Source: Cryobacterium sp. SO1
GTDB taxonomy: Bacteria > Actinomycetota > Actinomycetes > Actinomycetales > Microbacteriaceae
Direction: 5' to 3'
DNA: 64,000 nucleotides
NCBI RefSeq assembly: GCF_004210215.2
Contig: NZ_CP067394.1
Location: 3,162,001 to 3,226,000, forward strand
Notes under the pieces: model-generated
Told to the model about the DNA's origin: nothing
Databases searched by the model: none
The model's input: the letters and a program-made list of their open reading frames with translations, nothing else
Part shown: positions 18,767 through 30,110 of the stretch, one piece after another
Layout of the letters: every line of letters starts with the position of its first letter
How positions within the stretch are numbered: the stretch's first letter is position 1
Made by a program: the position numbers and the translations under genes

Positions 18767-18792
18767 CCCGCTCGATTCTGGCGTCGAGCGGG
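18767..18792 (-). promoter_or_regulatory. Terminator-like hairpin just before the ABC exporter (putative attenuator)
   Basis: On the minus strand a 9-bp perfect stem, CCCGCTCGA paired with TCGAGCGGG, has an 8-base loop and is followed by TTTAG. It ends only 17 bases before the ABC start codon, where a terminator would block expression of the operon. A second hairpin, TGCCCGC-GGAG-GCGGGCA read on the plus strand, lies at 18913-18930 between the leader ORF and this stem. The U-tract is short, so termination strength is uncertain. Confidence 0.5.
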
Positions 18793-18950
18793 GTGGATGA
18801 GACGTGCTGAGTCGGTGCGGGAGCCGTGGCGAAGCCGACGATACTGCCCGTGCTGGCGCGATGGTGTCGCGTCCGAGAGGAGAACCGGGCGGTGAAGCCC
18901 GCGATAGGTGTGTGCCCGCGGAGGCGGGCAGCGGTGGTGTGGCCGGACTC

Positions 18951-19043
18951 CTAGGCGGAGGCGAGCCGGAGCGCCGGGACAGCCGGAACGAAGGCAGCGC
19001 CGGTCGCAATCGTTGCGAGCGTGGTGCGGGCTGTCTTGGTCAT
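18951..19043 (-). CDS. Putative 30-residue leader peptide upstream of the ABC exporter
   Basis: A short ORF starts at ATG 19043 behind a perfect AGGAGG (19049-19054, five-base spacing) and stops at TAG 18951. The peptide is MTKTARTTLATIATG followed by AAFVPAVPALRLASA. It resembles a small hydrophobic peptide with a basic start. No homologue is recognised. Its very strong ribosome site, its place in the 457-bp leader of a BmrCD-like exporter, and the hairpins downstream suggest a ribosome-sensing leader rather than a functional protein. A free-standing small membrane peptide is the alternative. Confidence 0.5.
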   Translation of the reverse strand: MTKTARTTLATIATGAAFVPAVPALRLASA

Positions 19044-19102
19044 GTCGGCCTCCTGAGCGTTGCGTATGATCGTCTTGTGCCCCCCTGATCAGGCAGCCTT
19101 TC

Positions 19103-19132
19103 AGGATAGGTCCACCGGCGCGCTGGGCGCAA
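19103..19132 (-). promoter_or_regulatory. Candidate promoter for leader ORF and ABC exporter
   Basis: On the minus strand TTGCGC (19132-19127) and TATCCT (19108-19103) are separated by 18 bases. Transcription would begin near 19096, giving about 50 untranslated bases before the leader ORF and a leader of about 345 bases before the exporter gene. This is a match by eye only. Confidence 0.35.
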
Positions 19133-19206
19133 GAGCGAATTTCGGCCAGGCCGGTCTCTGGCGGTGGCTGCGGGCGCGAAGCCGGACGCCTCAGTGCCCG
19201 TCGGCG

Positions 19207-20022
19207 TCAGCGCACCCGCACGCTCAGGCAGGTGACGCAGCCCTCGAGCTTCTCGAACTCGGTGATGTCCACGGTCACCGTGCGGTACCCGAGCCCGCTG
19301 AGTAGTGCCGCGGTGTGCGGGGCCGCGGCCGACATCAGCAGGGTGGACTCGTCGAGGATCACGACGGCGGTGCCCTCGGCCTCGGGCACCGGCAGGAACC
19401 TCTCGAACAGACCCGGGTCGTCCACGAGCGGCGGGTAGCCGATGACGGTGCCGTCCGGCAGGGCCGTGATCGCGGTCTTGAGGTGCAGGGCCCGGGTCAC
19501 CGGGACTGGCACGACGGTGTAGCCGAGCGGTTCCACAATGGCGGCGAGCTGCGCGGCCCCCTCAGCGTTGGTGCGGAGGCTCTGGCCGACGTACACGGTG
19601 CGGCCCACCTTGAGCACGTCACCGCCGTCAAGGGTGCCGGGCGAGTGGAGGCGGTGCACGGTGAGGCCGAGGTCGCGCACGGCGGCTTCGGCGCCGGCCG
19701 TTTCGCCGCGCCGGCTGGGCGCTCCGGGGCTGGCGACCACGGCGGTGCCGCCGAAGACGATTACGGCGTCTTCGATGAACACGGAGTCGGGCTGGTCCGG
19801 CACCGGTTCAACCTCGGTGGCGGCCCAGCCCTCGGCCTGCAGGGCGGCGACGTAGCCGTCCCACTGGGAGCGGGCGAGCTCGAGGTCGATCGGCACCCGG
19901 TCGATGTGGGTGATCTGCCCCTGGGCGAGGATGTCGACGGGCCGGCGCACCAGTGCGCGCTTGCCTGCCGCGCCCGTCGATGCCGTGTCGGCAGGGCGGC
20001 CAGAGTCACCTGAGGGAGTCAT
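19207..20022 (-). CDS. ddaH: Dimethylarginine dimethylaminohydrolase-like amidinotransferase-fold enzyme
   Basis: This enzyme of about 271 residues has the five-bladed pentein fold. DSVFIEDAV holds the acidic substrate-binding residues, TLDGGDVLKVG is a family motif, LHLKTAITAL supplies the catalytic His, and EGCVTCLSVRVR at the C-terminus supplies the catalytic Cys. The family hydrolyses methylated arginine to citrulline plus amine; arginine deiminase-like activity is an alternative. ATG 20022 is chosen; GTG 20028 is in frame and equally possible. It is a single gene upstream of the exporter leader on the same strand. Confidence 0.85.
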   Translation of the reverse strand: MTPSGDSGRPADTASTGAAGKRALVRRPVDILAQGQITHIDRVPIDLELARSQWDGYVAALQAEGWAATEVEPVPDQPDSVFIEDAVIVFGGTAVVASPGAPSRRGETAGAEAAVRDLGLTVHRLHSPGTLDGGDVLKVGRTVYVGQSLRTNAEGAAQLAAIVEPLGYTVVPVPVTRALHLKTAITALPDGTVIGYPPLVDDPGLFERFLPVPEAEGTAVVILDESTLLMSAAAPHTAALLSGLGYRTVTVDITEFEKLEGCVTCLSVRVR

Positions 20023-20058
20023 GCGCACAGCCTAACCGCCTGGCAATTGTTGCCAAAT

Positions 20059-20096
20059 CGGACTTCTGCGTCCGGCGCACCGGACGCGAAAGTCCG
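20059..20096. repeat. Compact GC-rich hairpin between ddaH and the MscS gene
   Basis: Nested arms CGGACTT/AAGTCCG and GCGTCCGG/CCGGACGC close on a CGCA loop with small internal mismatches. The right flank (CAGTTGGGC then CGGGG) resembles that of the repeat at 10861, so it may be a diverged member of that family. It lies just past the MscS gene stop and could terminate it. Confidence 0.7.
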
Positions 20097-20140
20097 TTTC
20101 GGACACAGTTGGGCACGGGGCAGCGCGCGGGGCGGCGGGG

Positions 20141-21367
20141 TTACCGGGGCGCGGGGAGGGACTCGGGGGCGTCGTCCCAGTCCTGCACCGTGATGGACTC
20201 GGTGAAGTGCTGGGCGCGTTCCTTGCCGCCCTCGTCGCCGGAGAACAGGCCTGGCGCCTCGATGACCGGGCGGGCGGGCTTGCGGCCGCGCGCCGACGGG
20301 CGCACCGGAGCGGGCGCGGCCTCGGGCTCGTGGCGCACCTCGACGCGGCTCATCGGCAGTGCGTCGGGGTTCTCGGCGTTGACCCAGTCGATCAGGTTCT
20401 CCCGCACGAAGCAGCGCAGGTCGAACAGGGTCGGCGCGTCCTGCGCGGTCACCAGCACGCGTACCCGCACGTAGCCGCCCACGGCATCCGTCACCTGGAG
20501 CACCACGGCACGTTCGTCCCAGAGGTCGGTCTGCGCGACTATGCGGTTGAGCTCTTCACGCATCGCGGCGGGGTTGACCCGCCAGTCGAGGTCGAACTCG
20601 ATCGCGCCGAGCAGCTCGCTGTTGTGCCGGGTCCAGTTCTGGAACGGGGTGGTGGTGAAGTAGGTCGACGGCAGCACCATGCGCCGGTCGTCCCAGATGT
20701 GCACGACGATGTAGGTGAGGGTGATCTCCTCAATCTTGCCCCACTCCCCCTCGACGATCACGACGTCATCCACCCGCAGCGCGTTGTTGAACGCGAGCTG
20801 CATGCCGGCGAAGATGTTCGCCAGGGTGGACTGGGCCGCCAGGCCCGCCACGACGCTGAGCAGGCCGGCGGAGGCGAACAGGCTCGCACCCACGGTCGCG
20901 GCGCCGGGGATGCTGAGCAGCACGGTGCCGATGGCGCAGATGATGAGGATCACGATGCCGATGCGCCGGAGCATCCGCAGCTGGGTGCGCACCCGGCGGG
21001 CCACCCGGTTGTCGCGCACGTCGATGCGGTACCGGTTCGCGGCCATCTCCTCGGCGTAGTAGAGCAGCGCGCAGAGCAGCCAGGTGGCGCTGCCGATGAA
21101 CAGGGCGCGGAAGACGAAGCCCACCAGGGCGTCCCAGTCCTCGGGCACGTCGAGGTAGCCGGCGACGGCGAGCCAGAGCGAACCGATCAGGATGGTCATG
21201 CGGAACGGCACCCGGATCAGCTGCACGAGCACCCGCGCCCAGGCCTTGCGCTTGCCGACCATGCGGAAGACGAAGGCGGCGATCGCGGTGATGGCGAGAG
21301 CCAGGACGATGGCCGCTGCGGCGGCAACCGGGAAGGCGGGCAGCGACAGCCCGAAAACATCGATCAC
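20141..21367 (-). CDS. Mechanosensitive ion channel, MscS family
   Basis: This membrane protein of about 408 residues has four to five N-terminal helices and an MscS core. The pore helix is SLFASAGLLSVVAGLAAQST, followed by LANIFAGMQLAF and the beta domain VDDVVIVEGEWGKIEEIT. The C-terminal 70 residues are charged and Pro-rich. It would gate under hypo-osmotic stress. A GTG at 21367 with GGAAAGG upstream (spacing seven) is the most likely start; the open frame upstream has no ribosome site and looks non-coding. It is about 180 bp downstream of purH on the same strand. Confidence 0.88.
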   Translation of the reverse strand: MIDVFGLSLPAFPVAAAAAIVLALAITAIAAFVFRMVGKRKAWARVLVQLIRVPFRMTILIGSLWLAVAGYLDVPEDWDALVGFVFRALFIGSATWLLCALLYYAEEMAANRYRIDVRDNRVARRVRTQLRMLRRIGIVILIICAIGTVLLSIPGAATVGASLFASAGLLSVVAGLAAQSTLANIFAGMQLAFNNALRVDDVVIVEGEWGKIEEITLTYIVVHIWDDRRMVLPSTYFTTTPFQNWTRHNSELLGAIEFDLDWRVNPAAMREELNRIVAQTDLWDERAVVLQVTDAVGGYVRVRVLVTAQDAPTLFDLRCFVRENLIDWVNAENPDALPMSRVEVRHEPEAAPAPVRPSARGRKPARPVIEAPGLFSGDEGGKERAQHFTESITVQDWDDAPESLPAPR

Positions 21368-21519
21368 AAGTGGCCTTTCCGTGTCAGGTCTGTGGAGGTC
21401 TGCAACGGCGGTGTCACGTGGACTTCCCATCATGACAGGTGCACCTGGGAGGGGCCACACAGTGAGGAACGCCGGTGCCGCAGCCGCAGTGAACGGATGC
21501 TGCACCGGCGTCGCCGGGT

Positions 21520-21541
21520 CGCCGACCGGTAGCGGTCGGCG
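21520..21541 (-). terminator. Probable hairpin terminator after purH
   Basis: A perfect 9-bp stem CGCCGACCG/CGGTCGGCG with a four-base loop lies 5 bases after the purH stop. A U-tract is lacking, so it may instead stabilise the 3' end. Confidence 0.5.
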
Positions 21542-21546
21542 GATGC

Positions 21547-23222
<1,676 letters not shown>

Positions 23223-23226
<4 letters not shown>

Positions 23227-23819
23227 ATGGGGGAATGCTCCTTGAGATCGACGTGTCCGTTGGCGATGTCGAGCACGGCCTGCACGAGCAGGCGACGTTC
23301 GACGAGTTTGATGCGATCGTGCAGCGAGTCCTGGGTGTCGCCCGGATGCACCGGCACCCGTTCCTGGCTCACGATCGGTCCGTCGTCGACTCCGTTGTCC
23401 ACGACGATGATGCTGGCGCCGGTCTGGCTGGCGCCGGCGGCGAGCGCGTCGCGCACACCGTGCGCGCCGGGGAACTCGGGCAGGTAGGCGGGGTGGGTGT
23501 TGATCAGGTGCGGCGACAGCGCGGCCACCACCCGCGGCGGCAGCAGGCGCATGAAGCCGCTGAGCACGGTGAGGTCGGGCTGCCACTGCTGGATCTGCTC
23601 GAGAAGCGCATCGCCCCAGGCTTCCCGGTCGGAGTAGGACGAGAACGGCACGGTGAAAGTGGTGATGCCGAACTCCTCGCCGAGGGCCAGCCCGTCGGCA
23701 TCCCGGTCGGCGCCGATGGCGATGATCCGGGCGGGGAACTCGGCGTCGCTGGACGCTTCGAGAAGCGAGCGCAGGTTCGATCCTCCGCCGGAGATCAATA
23801 CGACCAGTGACAGCACCAT
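23223..23819 (-). CDS. purN: Phosphoribosylglycinamide formyltransferase
   Basis: This 198-residue GAR transformylase uses 10-formyl-THF in the third step of purine synthesis. [18 protein letters not shown] binds the phosphate, [20 protein letters not shown] carries the catalytic Asn and His (about 108-110), and [12 protein letters not shown] carries the Asp. It overlaps purH by four bases and follows the PerM-like gene after 6 bp. The order perM-purN-purH is the same as in mycobacteria. Confidence 0.97.
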
Positions 23820-23825
23820 CCGAGC

Positions 23826-25082
23826 CTACCGTTTCGTTGAGACTTCCTCGGTGCGCGGATCCGTGCTCCGGGCCCGACGGCCACCGACGAGCATACCGAG
23901 TGCGGCGGCGACGCCTACTTCAAGGGTGGTCAGCGCCCCCACGAGCAGCGGGTTGGGGCCCACTTCGGCGAGGCGCCCCGGCCCCATCGCTCCGGCGGAC
24001 CACCAGCTGAGAAGGCCGAGCAGGATGCCGGCGACGACGCCCATCAGTGCTCCGGTGATCAGCATCCGCGATGACCCGTGCGGGGCGTTGGCGCGCTTGT
24101 CGAGGCTTTGCCGCACGAGCACCGCCATCACGAAACCGACCAGGACCGGCACGAGCAGGCCGAGGAAACCGAATTCGAGGGTGCCGTGCGGCAGCGCGCC
24201 GAACACCGGCAGGCCGGGCACGGCGCCGAGGGTGGTGCCCAGCGGGGAGACGCTGCTGCCCGCGCCGAGGGCGATGCCCGGGCCGACGAACCAGGCGGCC
24301 GCCCAGATCACCAGGTTGGGGATGAACGCCAGCTGGGCGATGGTGAGGGCGATGCCGCCCATCACATCGGCCTGCAGGGTTTCGTAGAGGCCGATCACGG
24401 TGGCGAAGTTGGTCAGCACCGAGACGAACACGGCCAGACCCGAGATGACCATGATTCCGGCAACGGCCGCGGTGCCGCCGCGGAGCGCCGCGAGGAGCTG
24501 GCTGCGCACCTCGGCGGGGATGCGGCGCAGTTGGTCGCCGAGGGTCCGGCTGACCCAGCCGGGCAGCGTCGGCGACGCCCCGGGGCTACCGGTCAGGCCG
24601 ATCAGCACACCGCCGGCGAAGACCAGGGTGGGCAGCAGGACGCCCTGCACCGGTGCCGGCGTGACGATGTCGGTGCCGGTGGAGAGGGTGAGCAGCGCGG
24701 CGAGCAGCCCGTAGCTGAGCACGGCAACGCCCGCGGCGGTGAGGCTGTAGTCGGTGCCGGCGGCGCGGCGGCCGGTGCGCACACCGAGCAGCACCGCGAG
24801 CAGGGCGAACCCGAGCAGGCCGATGCTCACGGTGAACGGCAGTTCGGAGCCGGCCAGGCCCAGCGAGGCCGACACGTCGACGGGGAGTTGCACCGCGAGG
24901 TCGACGCCGTTGCCGAGCAGCCAGACGTCCACGGCGGCGCGCCAGAAGACGAACCAGTCGATGCCCAGACCGTAGTGGGTGCCCCACAGAATGGTGAGCG
25001 GCACCAGGGCGATGCCCACGCCGATGGCGACGACAATGAGCGCCTCGAGCGCGGCGAGCAGAGCTGTCGTTATACGGTTCAT
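23826..25082 (-). CDS. DUF6350 / PerM-like integral membrane protein
   Basis: This 418-residue protein has about ten predicted helices and no soluble domain. It is placed in the DUF6350 family, which includes mycobacterial PerM (linked to cell division in low-magnesium or acidic conditions), on gene position as well as composition; it precedes purN and purH exactly as Rv0955 does. The start is ATG 25082. The direct role here is unproven. Confidence 0.7.
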   Translation of the reverse strand: MNRITTALLAALEALIVVAIGVGIALVPLTILWGTHYGLGIDWFVFWRAAVDVWLLGNGVDLAVQLPVDVSASLGLAGSELPFTVSIGLLGFALLAVLLGVRTGRRAAGTDYSLTAAGVAVLSYGLLAALLTLSTGTDIVTPAPVQGVLLPTLVFAGGVLIGLTGSPGASPTLPGWVSRTLGDQLRRIPAEVRSQLLAALRGGTAAVAGIMVISGLAVFVSVLTNFATVIGLYETLQADVMGGIALTIAQLAFIPNLVIWAAAWFVGPGIALGAGSSVSPLGTTLGAVPGLPVFGALPHGTLEFGFLGLLVPVLVGFVMAVLVRQSLDKRANAPHGSSRMLITGALMGVVAGILLGLLSWWSAGAMGPGRLAEVGPNPLLVGALTTLEVGVAAALGMLVGGRRARSTDPRTEEVSTKR

Positions 25083-25185
25083 ATCCGAGAGGGAGCCTAC
25101 CGTGGGCGGGCTGCGGGTTCGTCGTACCCCGCCGCGCTCGGGCCGAATCCCCTTCGCAGAACCGCGCAGCGTTGTGGGGATAAAG

Positions 25186-25258
25186 TGCCTTTATAAGGAT
25201 GAAATTGGGCCTCAGATCCTTCTAATCTTCCGAAGTCCTCATAAACTCGCGTCGCTGC
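25186..25258. repeat. Intergenic repeat ending in GTCCTCATAAAC, copy 1
   Basis: TTTATAAGGAT pairs imperfectly with GTCCTCATAAA across about 30 AT-richer bases. The unit aligns along its length with 32177-32250, and the last 22 bases agree at 19 positions. It supplies the last codons of the APC transporter gene on the minus strand. Confidence 0.6.
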
Positions 25259-26795
25259 GGGTCACCGGCAGGTCGTCGTCGGGCACCAGCACCGCGGTGT
25301 CGCGGTTGAGCGACTCGCCGCGGAAGAACGGCTTGGCGCCGGGGAAGAAGGACCACACGATCATGACGAGCACGCCGACGAGCAGTGAACCGACGCCGAC
25401 CACGAAGACGCCGCCCACGCCGAACAGCACGGTGTAGCCGTAGTCGGGGTCGAGCATGTCGATCACCGAGAACACGAACGCGGCCGTGAGCAGCAGCGAG
25501 CCGACCAGCGGGAAGAGGAAGCGCATCCAGGCGTTGCGCCAACTGGTGAACAGGTCGCGCCGGAAGTACCACACGCAGGAGTAGCCGGTGATGGCGTAGT
25601 AGAACGCGATGGCCAGCCCGAGCGAGAGGATGGTGTCGTTGAGGATGTTCGATGACACCAGGGTCATCCCCACGTAGAAGGCCACCGCGACGATGCCCAT
25701 GATCAGGGTGGAGAACGACGGGGTGTAGAAGCGCGGGTGCACCTGCGCGAACCGGCGGGGCAGGGCCTTGTAGACGGCCATGGCGAGGGTGCCGCGGGCG
25801 GTGGGCAGGATGGTGGTCTGGGTCGATGAGACCGCGGAGATCATCACCGCGGCCACAAGCAGCCAGGCCCACGGCCCGAACACGGCGTCTTTGAGGGCGA
25901 AGAAGACGTCGTCGGCGTTGCCCTCGTTGCCCAGGCCGAACCCTTCGGTGCCCAGGCCCGCATAGGCCATCGCCGCGACGGCGACGCCCACGTAGGTGAC
26001 CAGCAGGATGAGTGTGGTGAGCACGGCCGCCTGGCCCGGGATCCGTTTGGGATCCTTGGTCTCCTCGTTCAGTGACAGGCAGGTGTCCCAGCCCCAGTAG
26101 ATGAACAGGGCCAGCAGCACGCCCTCGACCAGTCCGTTGAACGAGGTGAGGGCGAACGGGTTGAACCACTCAGCCTGCGGGGTGGTGGATCCGGCCGGGG
26201 CGCTGCCGTCGAACACCGCCCACAGGGTGAACACCGTGAACAGGATCAGGGCCAGGTATTGGAAACCCAGCAACACGTTCTGCAGCCGTTCGCCGATCTC
26301 GATGCCCCGGTAGCTCACCCACACCATCAGCGTAATGAACACCACCCCGGTGAGGGTGACGATGAGTTCATTCTCGGCCAGGTCCGGCGCCACCAGCAAC
26401 CAGAAGTAGATGCCGCCGATCTGCGCCAGGTTGCCGAGCACCACGATGCCGGCCACCGCCACGCCCCACCCGCCCATCCAGCCCACCCACGGGCCGAACG
26501 CCTTGGTCGCCCAGGTGAACGTCGTGCCGCAGTCGGGGATGTCCCGGTTCAGTTCCCGGTAGGCGAACGCCACCAGCAGCATCGGGATGAACGCGATCAC
26601 GAACACCACGGGAGCCTGAGCTCCCACGGCGAGGACCACGAAGCCCAGCGTCGCCGCCAGGGAGTACACCGGAGCCGTCGAGGCGAGGCCGATCACCGTG
26701 GAGCCGAACAGGCCAAGCGTTCCGGACGCCAGGCCTTTACCCGATGTGGGTGCGGGTTCGGGCCGGACCGGCACCGTCGCGTCGTTGCGGGACAT
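25239..26795 (-). CDS. APC superfamily amino acid/polyamine permease
   Basis: This transporter of 518 residues has about 12 to 14 helices. GTLGLFGSTVIGLASTAPVY in helix 1 and GTTFTWATKAFGPWVGWM identify the amino-acid-transporter branch of APC. SLNEETKDPKRIPGQA is the conserved loop before helix 8. Start ATG 26795 lies three bases after AGGAGA; the open frame upstream is not supported. The final residues (DASL) come from an intergenic repeat, so the C-terminus may have been altered by its insertion. Substrate not predictable. Confidence 0.85.
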   Translation of the reverse strand: MSRNDATVPVRPEPAPTSGKGLASGTLGLFGSTVIGLASTAPVYSLAATLGFVVLAVGAQAPVVFVIAFIPMLLVAFAYRELNRDIPDCGTTFTWATKAFGPWVGWMGGWGVAVAGIVVLGNLAQIGGIYFWLLVAPDLAENELIVTLTGVVFITLMVWVSYRGIEIGERLQNVLLGFQYLALILFTVFTLWAVFDGSAPAGSTTPQAEWFNPFALTSFNGLVEGVLLALFIYWGWDTCLSLNEETKDPKRIPGQAAVLTTLILLVTYVGVAVAAMAYAGLGTEGFGLGNEGNADDVFFALKDAVFGPWAWLLVAAVMISAVSSTQTTILPTARGTLAMAVYKALPRRFAQVHPRFYTPSFSTLIMGIVAVAFYVGMTLVSSNILNDTILSLGLAIAFYYAITGYSCVWYFRRDLFTSWRNAWMRFLFPLVGSLLLTAAFVFSVIDMLDPDYGYTVLFGVGGVFVVGVGSLLVGVLVMIVWSFFPGAKPFFRGESLNRDTAVLVPDDDLPVTRSDASL

Positions 26796-26877
26796 GATTC
26801 TCCTGTCGCAGGCTGCGGCATCCGCGTCGTGCGGGCACGCGTGTGCGGGTATCGTACTCGCGGCCCCGCGCACGAGA

Positions 26878-26904
26878 AAGGGCCCGCCGGATCGGCGGGC
26901 CCTT
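26878..26904 (-). terminator. Intrinsic terminator after sucD
   Basis: A 12-bp GC-rich stem AAGGGCCCGCCG/CGGCGGGCCCTT with a three-base loop sits 17 bases past the sucD stop. On the minus strand it is followed by TCTCG, ending a CCCTTTCT run. Confidence 0.8.
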
Positions 26905-26920
26905 CATCGTGTGGTGCGGT

Positions 26921-27808
26921 CTACAGTGCGGCGAGAACCTCGCGCAGCAGGGTCGCGGTCTCGCTCGGCGTCTTGCCGACCTTGACCCCGGCGGCCTCGA
27001 GGGCCTCCTTCTTGCCCTGCGCGGTTCCGGCCCCGTCGGAGACGATGGCGCCGGCGTGGCCCATGGTCTTGCCCTCGGGAGCGGTGAACCCGGCCACGTA
27101 GCCCACGACGGGCTTGGTGACGTGCGCCTTGATGTACTCGGCGGCCTTCTCCTCGGCGTCGCCGCCGATCTCGCCGATCATCACGATCGCCTTCGTCTCG
27201 GGGTCGGCCTCGAACGCGGCGAGCGCGTCGATGTGGGTGGTGCCGATGATGGGGTCGCCGCCGATGCCGATGGCGGTGGAGAAGCCCAGGTCGCGCAGCT
27301 CGTACATCATCTGGTAGGTCAGGGTGCCCGACTTGGACACCAGGCCGACCGGGCCCTTGCCGGTGATGTTCGCCGGCGTGATGCCCACGAGCGCCTCGCC
27401 GGGGGTGATGATGCCGGGGCAGTTCGGCCCGATGATGCGGGTCTTGTTGCCCTTCTCCTGGGCGTAGGCCCAGAACTCGGCGGAGTCCTGCACGGGCACG
27501 CCCTCGGTGATGATCACGAGCAGGCCGATTTCGGCGTCGATCGCTTCGATGACGGCGTCCTTGGTGAAGGCCGGCGGCACGAACGCGATGGAGACATCCG
27601 CGCCGGTGGCCGCGATGGCCTCGGCGACGGTGCCGAACACGGGCAGCTCGACGTCACCGTGGGTGACGGTGGTGCCGGCCTTGCGGGCGTTGACGCCGCC
27701 GACGATCTGGGTGCCGGCCTTGAGCATCAGGGCGGTGTGCTTGGTGCCCTCGCCGCCGGTGATGCCCTGCACGATGACCTTGGAGTCCTTGTTGAGGAAG
27801 ATTGACAT
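26921..27808 (-). CDS. sucD: Succinyl-CoA synthetase alpha subunit
   Basis: This 295-residue subunit binds CoA and carries the phosphohistidine. [19 protein letters not shown] is the N-terminal Rossmann part and [13 protein letters not shown] near 245-258 contains the phosphorylated His. The enzyme interconverts succinyl-CoA and succinate with ADP or GDP phosphorylation. It follows sucC after 14 bp in one operon closed by a clear terminator. Confidence 0.97.
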   Translation of the reverse strand: MSIFLNKDSKVIVQGITGGEGTKHTALMLKAGTQIVGGVNARKAGTTVTHGDVELPVFGTVAEAIAATGADVSIAFVPPAFTKDAVIEAIDAEIGLLVIITEGVPVQDSAEFWAYAQEKGNKTRIIGPNCPGIITPGEALVGITPANITGKGPVGLVSKSGTLTYQMMYELRDLGFSTAIGIGGDPIIGTTHIDALAAFEADPETKAIVMIGEIGGDAEEKAAEYIKAHVTKPVVGYVAGFTAPEGKTMGHAGAIVSDGAGTAQGKKEALEAAGVKVGKTPSETATLLREVLAAL

Positions 27809-27822
27809 TCTCTTGGGTTCCC

Positions 27823-28992
27823 TTACTTCGCGGCGTAGGCGAGTTCGGCGGCCTTGGCGGCGCCCTCGTCCATGGTGGCGGCCAGCGTGACCAGCGGGTG
27901 GTTGGCCTCGTTGAGGATGCGGCGGCCTTCGTCGACGTTGTTGCCGTCAAGGCGCACCACGAGGGGCTTGTTCGCCGCGTCGCCGAGGGTGGCCAGCGCG
28001 CCGACGATGCCGTGGGCAACGGCGTCGCAGGCGGTGATACCGCCGAAGACGTTGACGAAGACGCTCTTGACCTGCGGGTCGCCGAGAATCACGTCGAGGC
28101 CGGCGGCCATGACGGCCGCGGATGCTCCGCCGCCGATGTCGAGGAAGTTGGCCGGCTTGACGCCGCCGAACTCTTCGCCGGCGTAGGCGACAACGTCGAG
28201 GGTCGACATGACCAGCCCTGCGCCGTTGCCGATGATGCCGACCTCGCCGTCGAGCTTCACGTAGTTGAGGTCGTTCTGCTTGGCCTTGGCCTCGAGCGGG
28301 TCGGCCGCGGCCTTGTCTTCGAGTTCGGCGTGGCCGGGGTGGCGGAAGCCGGCGTTCTCGTCGATGGTGACCTTGCCGTCGAGGGCGACGATGTCGCCCT
28401 CTTCGGTGAGCACCAACGGGTTGACCTCGACGAGGGTGGCGTCTTCACCGGCGAATACGTTGTACAGCTGCACAAAGACGGGGGCGACCTTGTCGACCAG
28501 CTCGGCCGGGAACTTCGCGGCGCGCGCGATCTCCGTGGCCGTGGCCAGGTCGATGCCGGCGGTCGGATCGATGGCCACGTAGGCGAGCGCCTCGGGCTTC
28601 TCGACCGCGAGGACCTCGATCTCCACGCCGCCCTCGTAGCTGGCGAGCGAGAGGTAGGAGCGGTTGGACCGGTCCAGCAGCACCGAGAAGTAGAACTCCT
28701 GCTTGATGCGGGCTCCCCCGGCGACCATGACCCGGTGCACGGTGTGCCCCTTGATGTCCAGGCCCAGGATGGCGCGCCCGGCGGCTTCGGCCTCATCCGG
28801 GGTCTTGGCGACCTTCACGCCGCCGGCCTTGCCGCGGCCGCCGACCTTGACCTGCGCCTTGACGACGACGACACCACCGAGCTTCTCGGCCGCGGCGCGC
28901 ACCTCCTCGGGCGTGTCTGCGATGATCCCGGGCAGAACCGGGACTCCGTACTGCTCAAACAGGTCTCTGGCCTGGTATTCGTAAAGATCCAC
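27823..28992 (-). CDS. sucC: Succinyl-CoA synthetase beta subunit
   Basis: This 389-residue ATP-grasp subunit has [20 protein letters not shown] (nucleotide binding), [19 protein letters not shown] (metal binding) and the C-terminal CoA-ligase domain with [14 protein letters not shown]. It forms the alpha-beta enzyme with SucD. The start is ATG 28992 ([20 protein letters not shown]). The 282-bp spacer to the divergent VIT-type gene should hold both promoters, but I could not pick a convincing one. Confidence 0.97.
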   Translation of the reverse strand: MDLYEYQARDLFEQYGVPVLPGIIADTPEEVRAAAEKLGGVVVVKAQVKVGGRGKAGGVKVAKTPDEAEAAGRAILGLDIKGHTVHRVMVAGGARIKQEFYFSVLLDRSNRSYLSLASYEGGVEIEVLAVEKPEALAYVAIDPTAGIDLATATEIARAAKFPAELVDKVAPVFVQLYNVFAGEDATLVEVNPLVLTEEGDIVALDGKVTIDENAGFRHPGHAELEDKAAADPLEAKAKQNDLNYVKLDGEVGIIGNGAGLVMSTLDVVAYAGEEFGGVKPANFLDIGGGASAAVMAAGLDVILGDPQVKSVFVNVFGGITACDAVAHGIVGALATLGDAANKPLVVRLDGNNVDEGRRILNEANHPLVTLAATMDEGAAKAAELAYAAK

Positions 28993-29274
28993 GCTGCTCT
29001 TCCAATCCGCGTCATAGCGTTCCGTGCATGGGGTAGGTGTGGCCTGGTTCCCCCGGCGCGAAAACTAGCTCGACGTCGAGAGATACTGACCATCTCAAAC
29101 TCTACCTTCTCAGATCGACGGCCATGCCCGCTGGTCGAACGCGCCGTTCCCACCCCTCGTCTGGACTTATTGCGGGACTTCGCAGGGGCTCCGGTCCCGG
29201 GAAGGTGTTTTCTTCCGAATCGAGCACCGAACACACCGCTGGCCACGCATCCGGCATCGTGCTTGGCTGCACTC

Positions 29275-30033
29275 ATGAATGAATCGAAACGAGCGGATGA
29301 CCCGACCGGCCGGCCGGGTCGAGGCACCGAGCCGGACCACAGCAGCGAACCACACTCCCCCGGTCACGCCTCCCGGCTCAACTGGTTGCGCGCCGGCGTG
29401 CTCGGCGCCAATGACGGCATCGTCTCGGTCGCCGCGCTCGTCGTGGGTGTCGCCGCCGCCACCTCAGACTCCGCCGCGATCCTGATCGCCGGGGTGGCGA
29501 GCCTCCTGGCCGGCGCGATCTCGATGGCGCTCGGCGAGTATGTCTCGGTCAGCAGCCAGCGTGACACCGAACGGGCCCTGATCAGCAAGGAACGCACCGA
29601 ACTCGCCACCATGCCGGAGCAGGAGCTCACGGAACTCGCGGGCCTGTACCGGGGCAAGGGGCTCTCCGCCGAGACCGCCCGCCGGGTGGCCGACGAACTC
29701 ACGGCGCACGACGCCCTCGGCGCCCATCTCGAGGTGGAGTTGCACATCGGCACCGAGGAACTGTCCAACCCCTGGCACGCGGCGTTCGCGTCGGCGCTGG
29801 CGTTCACGGTCGGTGCCGTTCTGCCGCTGCTCGCGGTGCTCCTGCCCCCGCCGGAGTGGCGGGTTCCCGCCACTTTCCTGTCGGTGGCGGTGGCGCTGAT
29901 CATCACCGGCTGGGTGAGCGCCGCGCTTGGCGACAGCCCGCGGATGCGCGCGATCACCCGGGTTCTCGTCGGCGGTCTCCTCGCCCTCGGCGTGACCTAC
30001 GCCATCGGCGGTCTGCTTGGCACCACGGTCTGA
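29275..30033 (+). CDS. VIT1/CCC1 family iron/manganese transporter
   Basis: This 252-residue protein has a hydrophilic N-terminus (about 40 residues) and five predicted helices. WLRAGVLGANDGIVSVAALV and GAISMALGEYVSVSSQRDTE are diagnostic for the family, including the metal-binding Asp/Glu-rich first and second helices. The cytoplasmic segment between helices 2 and 3 contains the Glu-rich metal-binding bundle (ERTELATMPEQELTELAGLY). Family members export Fe2+/Mn2+ from the cytosol or into a compartment. ATG 29275 is chosen; the very long open frame upstream is antisense to sucC. Confidence 0.88.
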   Translation: MNESKRADDPTGRPGRGTEPDHSSEPHSPGHASRLNWLRAGVLGANDGIVSVAALVVGVAAATSDSAAILIAGVASLLAGAISMALGEYVSVSSQRDTERALISKERTELATMPEQELTELAGLYRGKGLSAETARRVADELTAHDALGAHLEVELHIGTEELSNPWHAAFASALAFTVGAVLPLLAVLLPPPEWRVPATFLSVAVALIITGWVSAALGDSPRMRAITRVLVGGLLALGVTYAIGGLLGTTV

Positions 30034-30110
30034 CCCCCCGCCCGCTGCCGCACGCCGCCGGCTCTCTCCCGCCCGCCGCCCGGGGCGGCCCCGGCCGGTA
30101 CTCTGGTCCC

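Noticed and set aside
27802..29274. Long plus-strand open frame upstream of the VIT-type gene
   Set aside because: It is antisense to sucC, Gly/Asp/Val-rich as expected of a shadow frame, and the VIT-type protein has a clear internal ATG.
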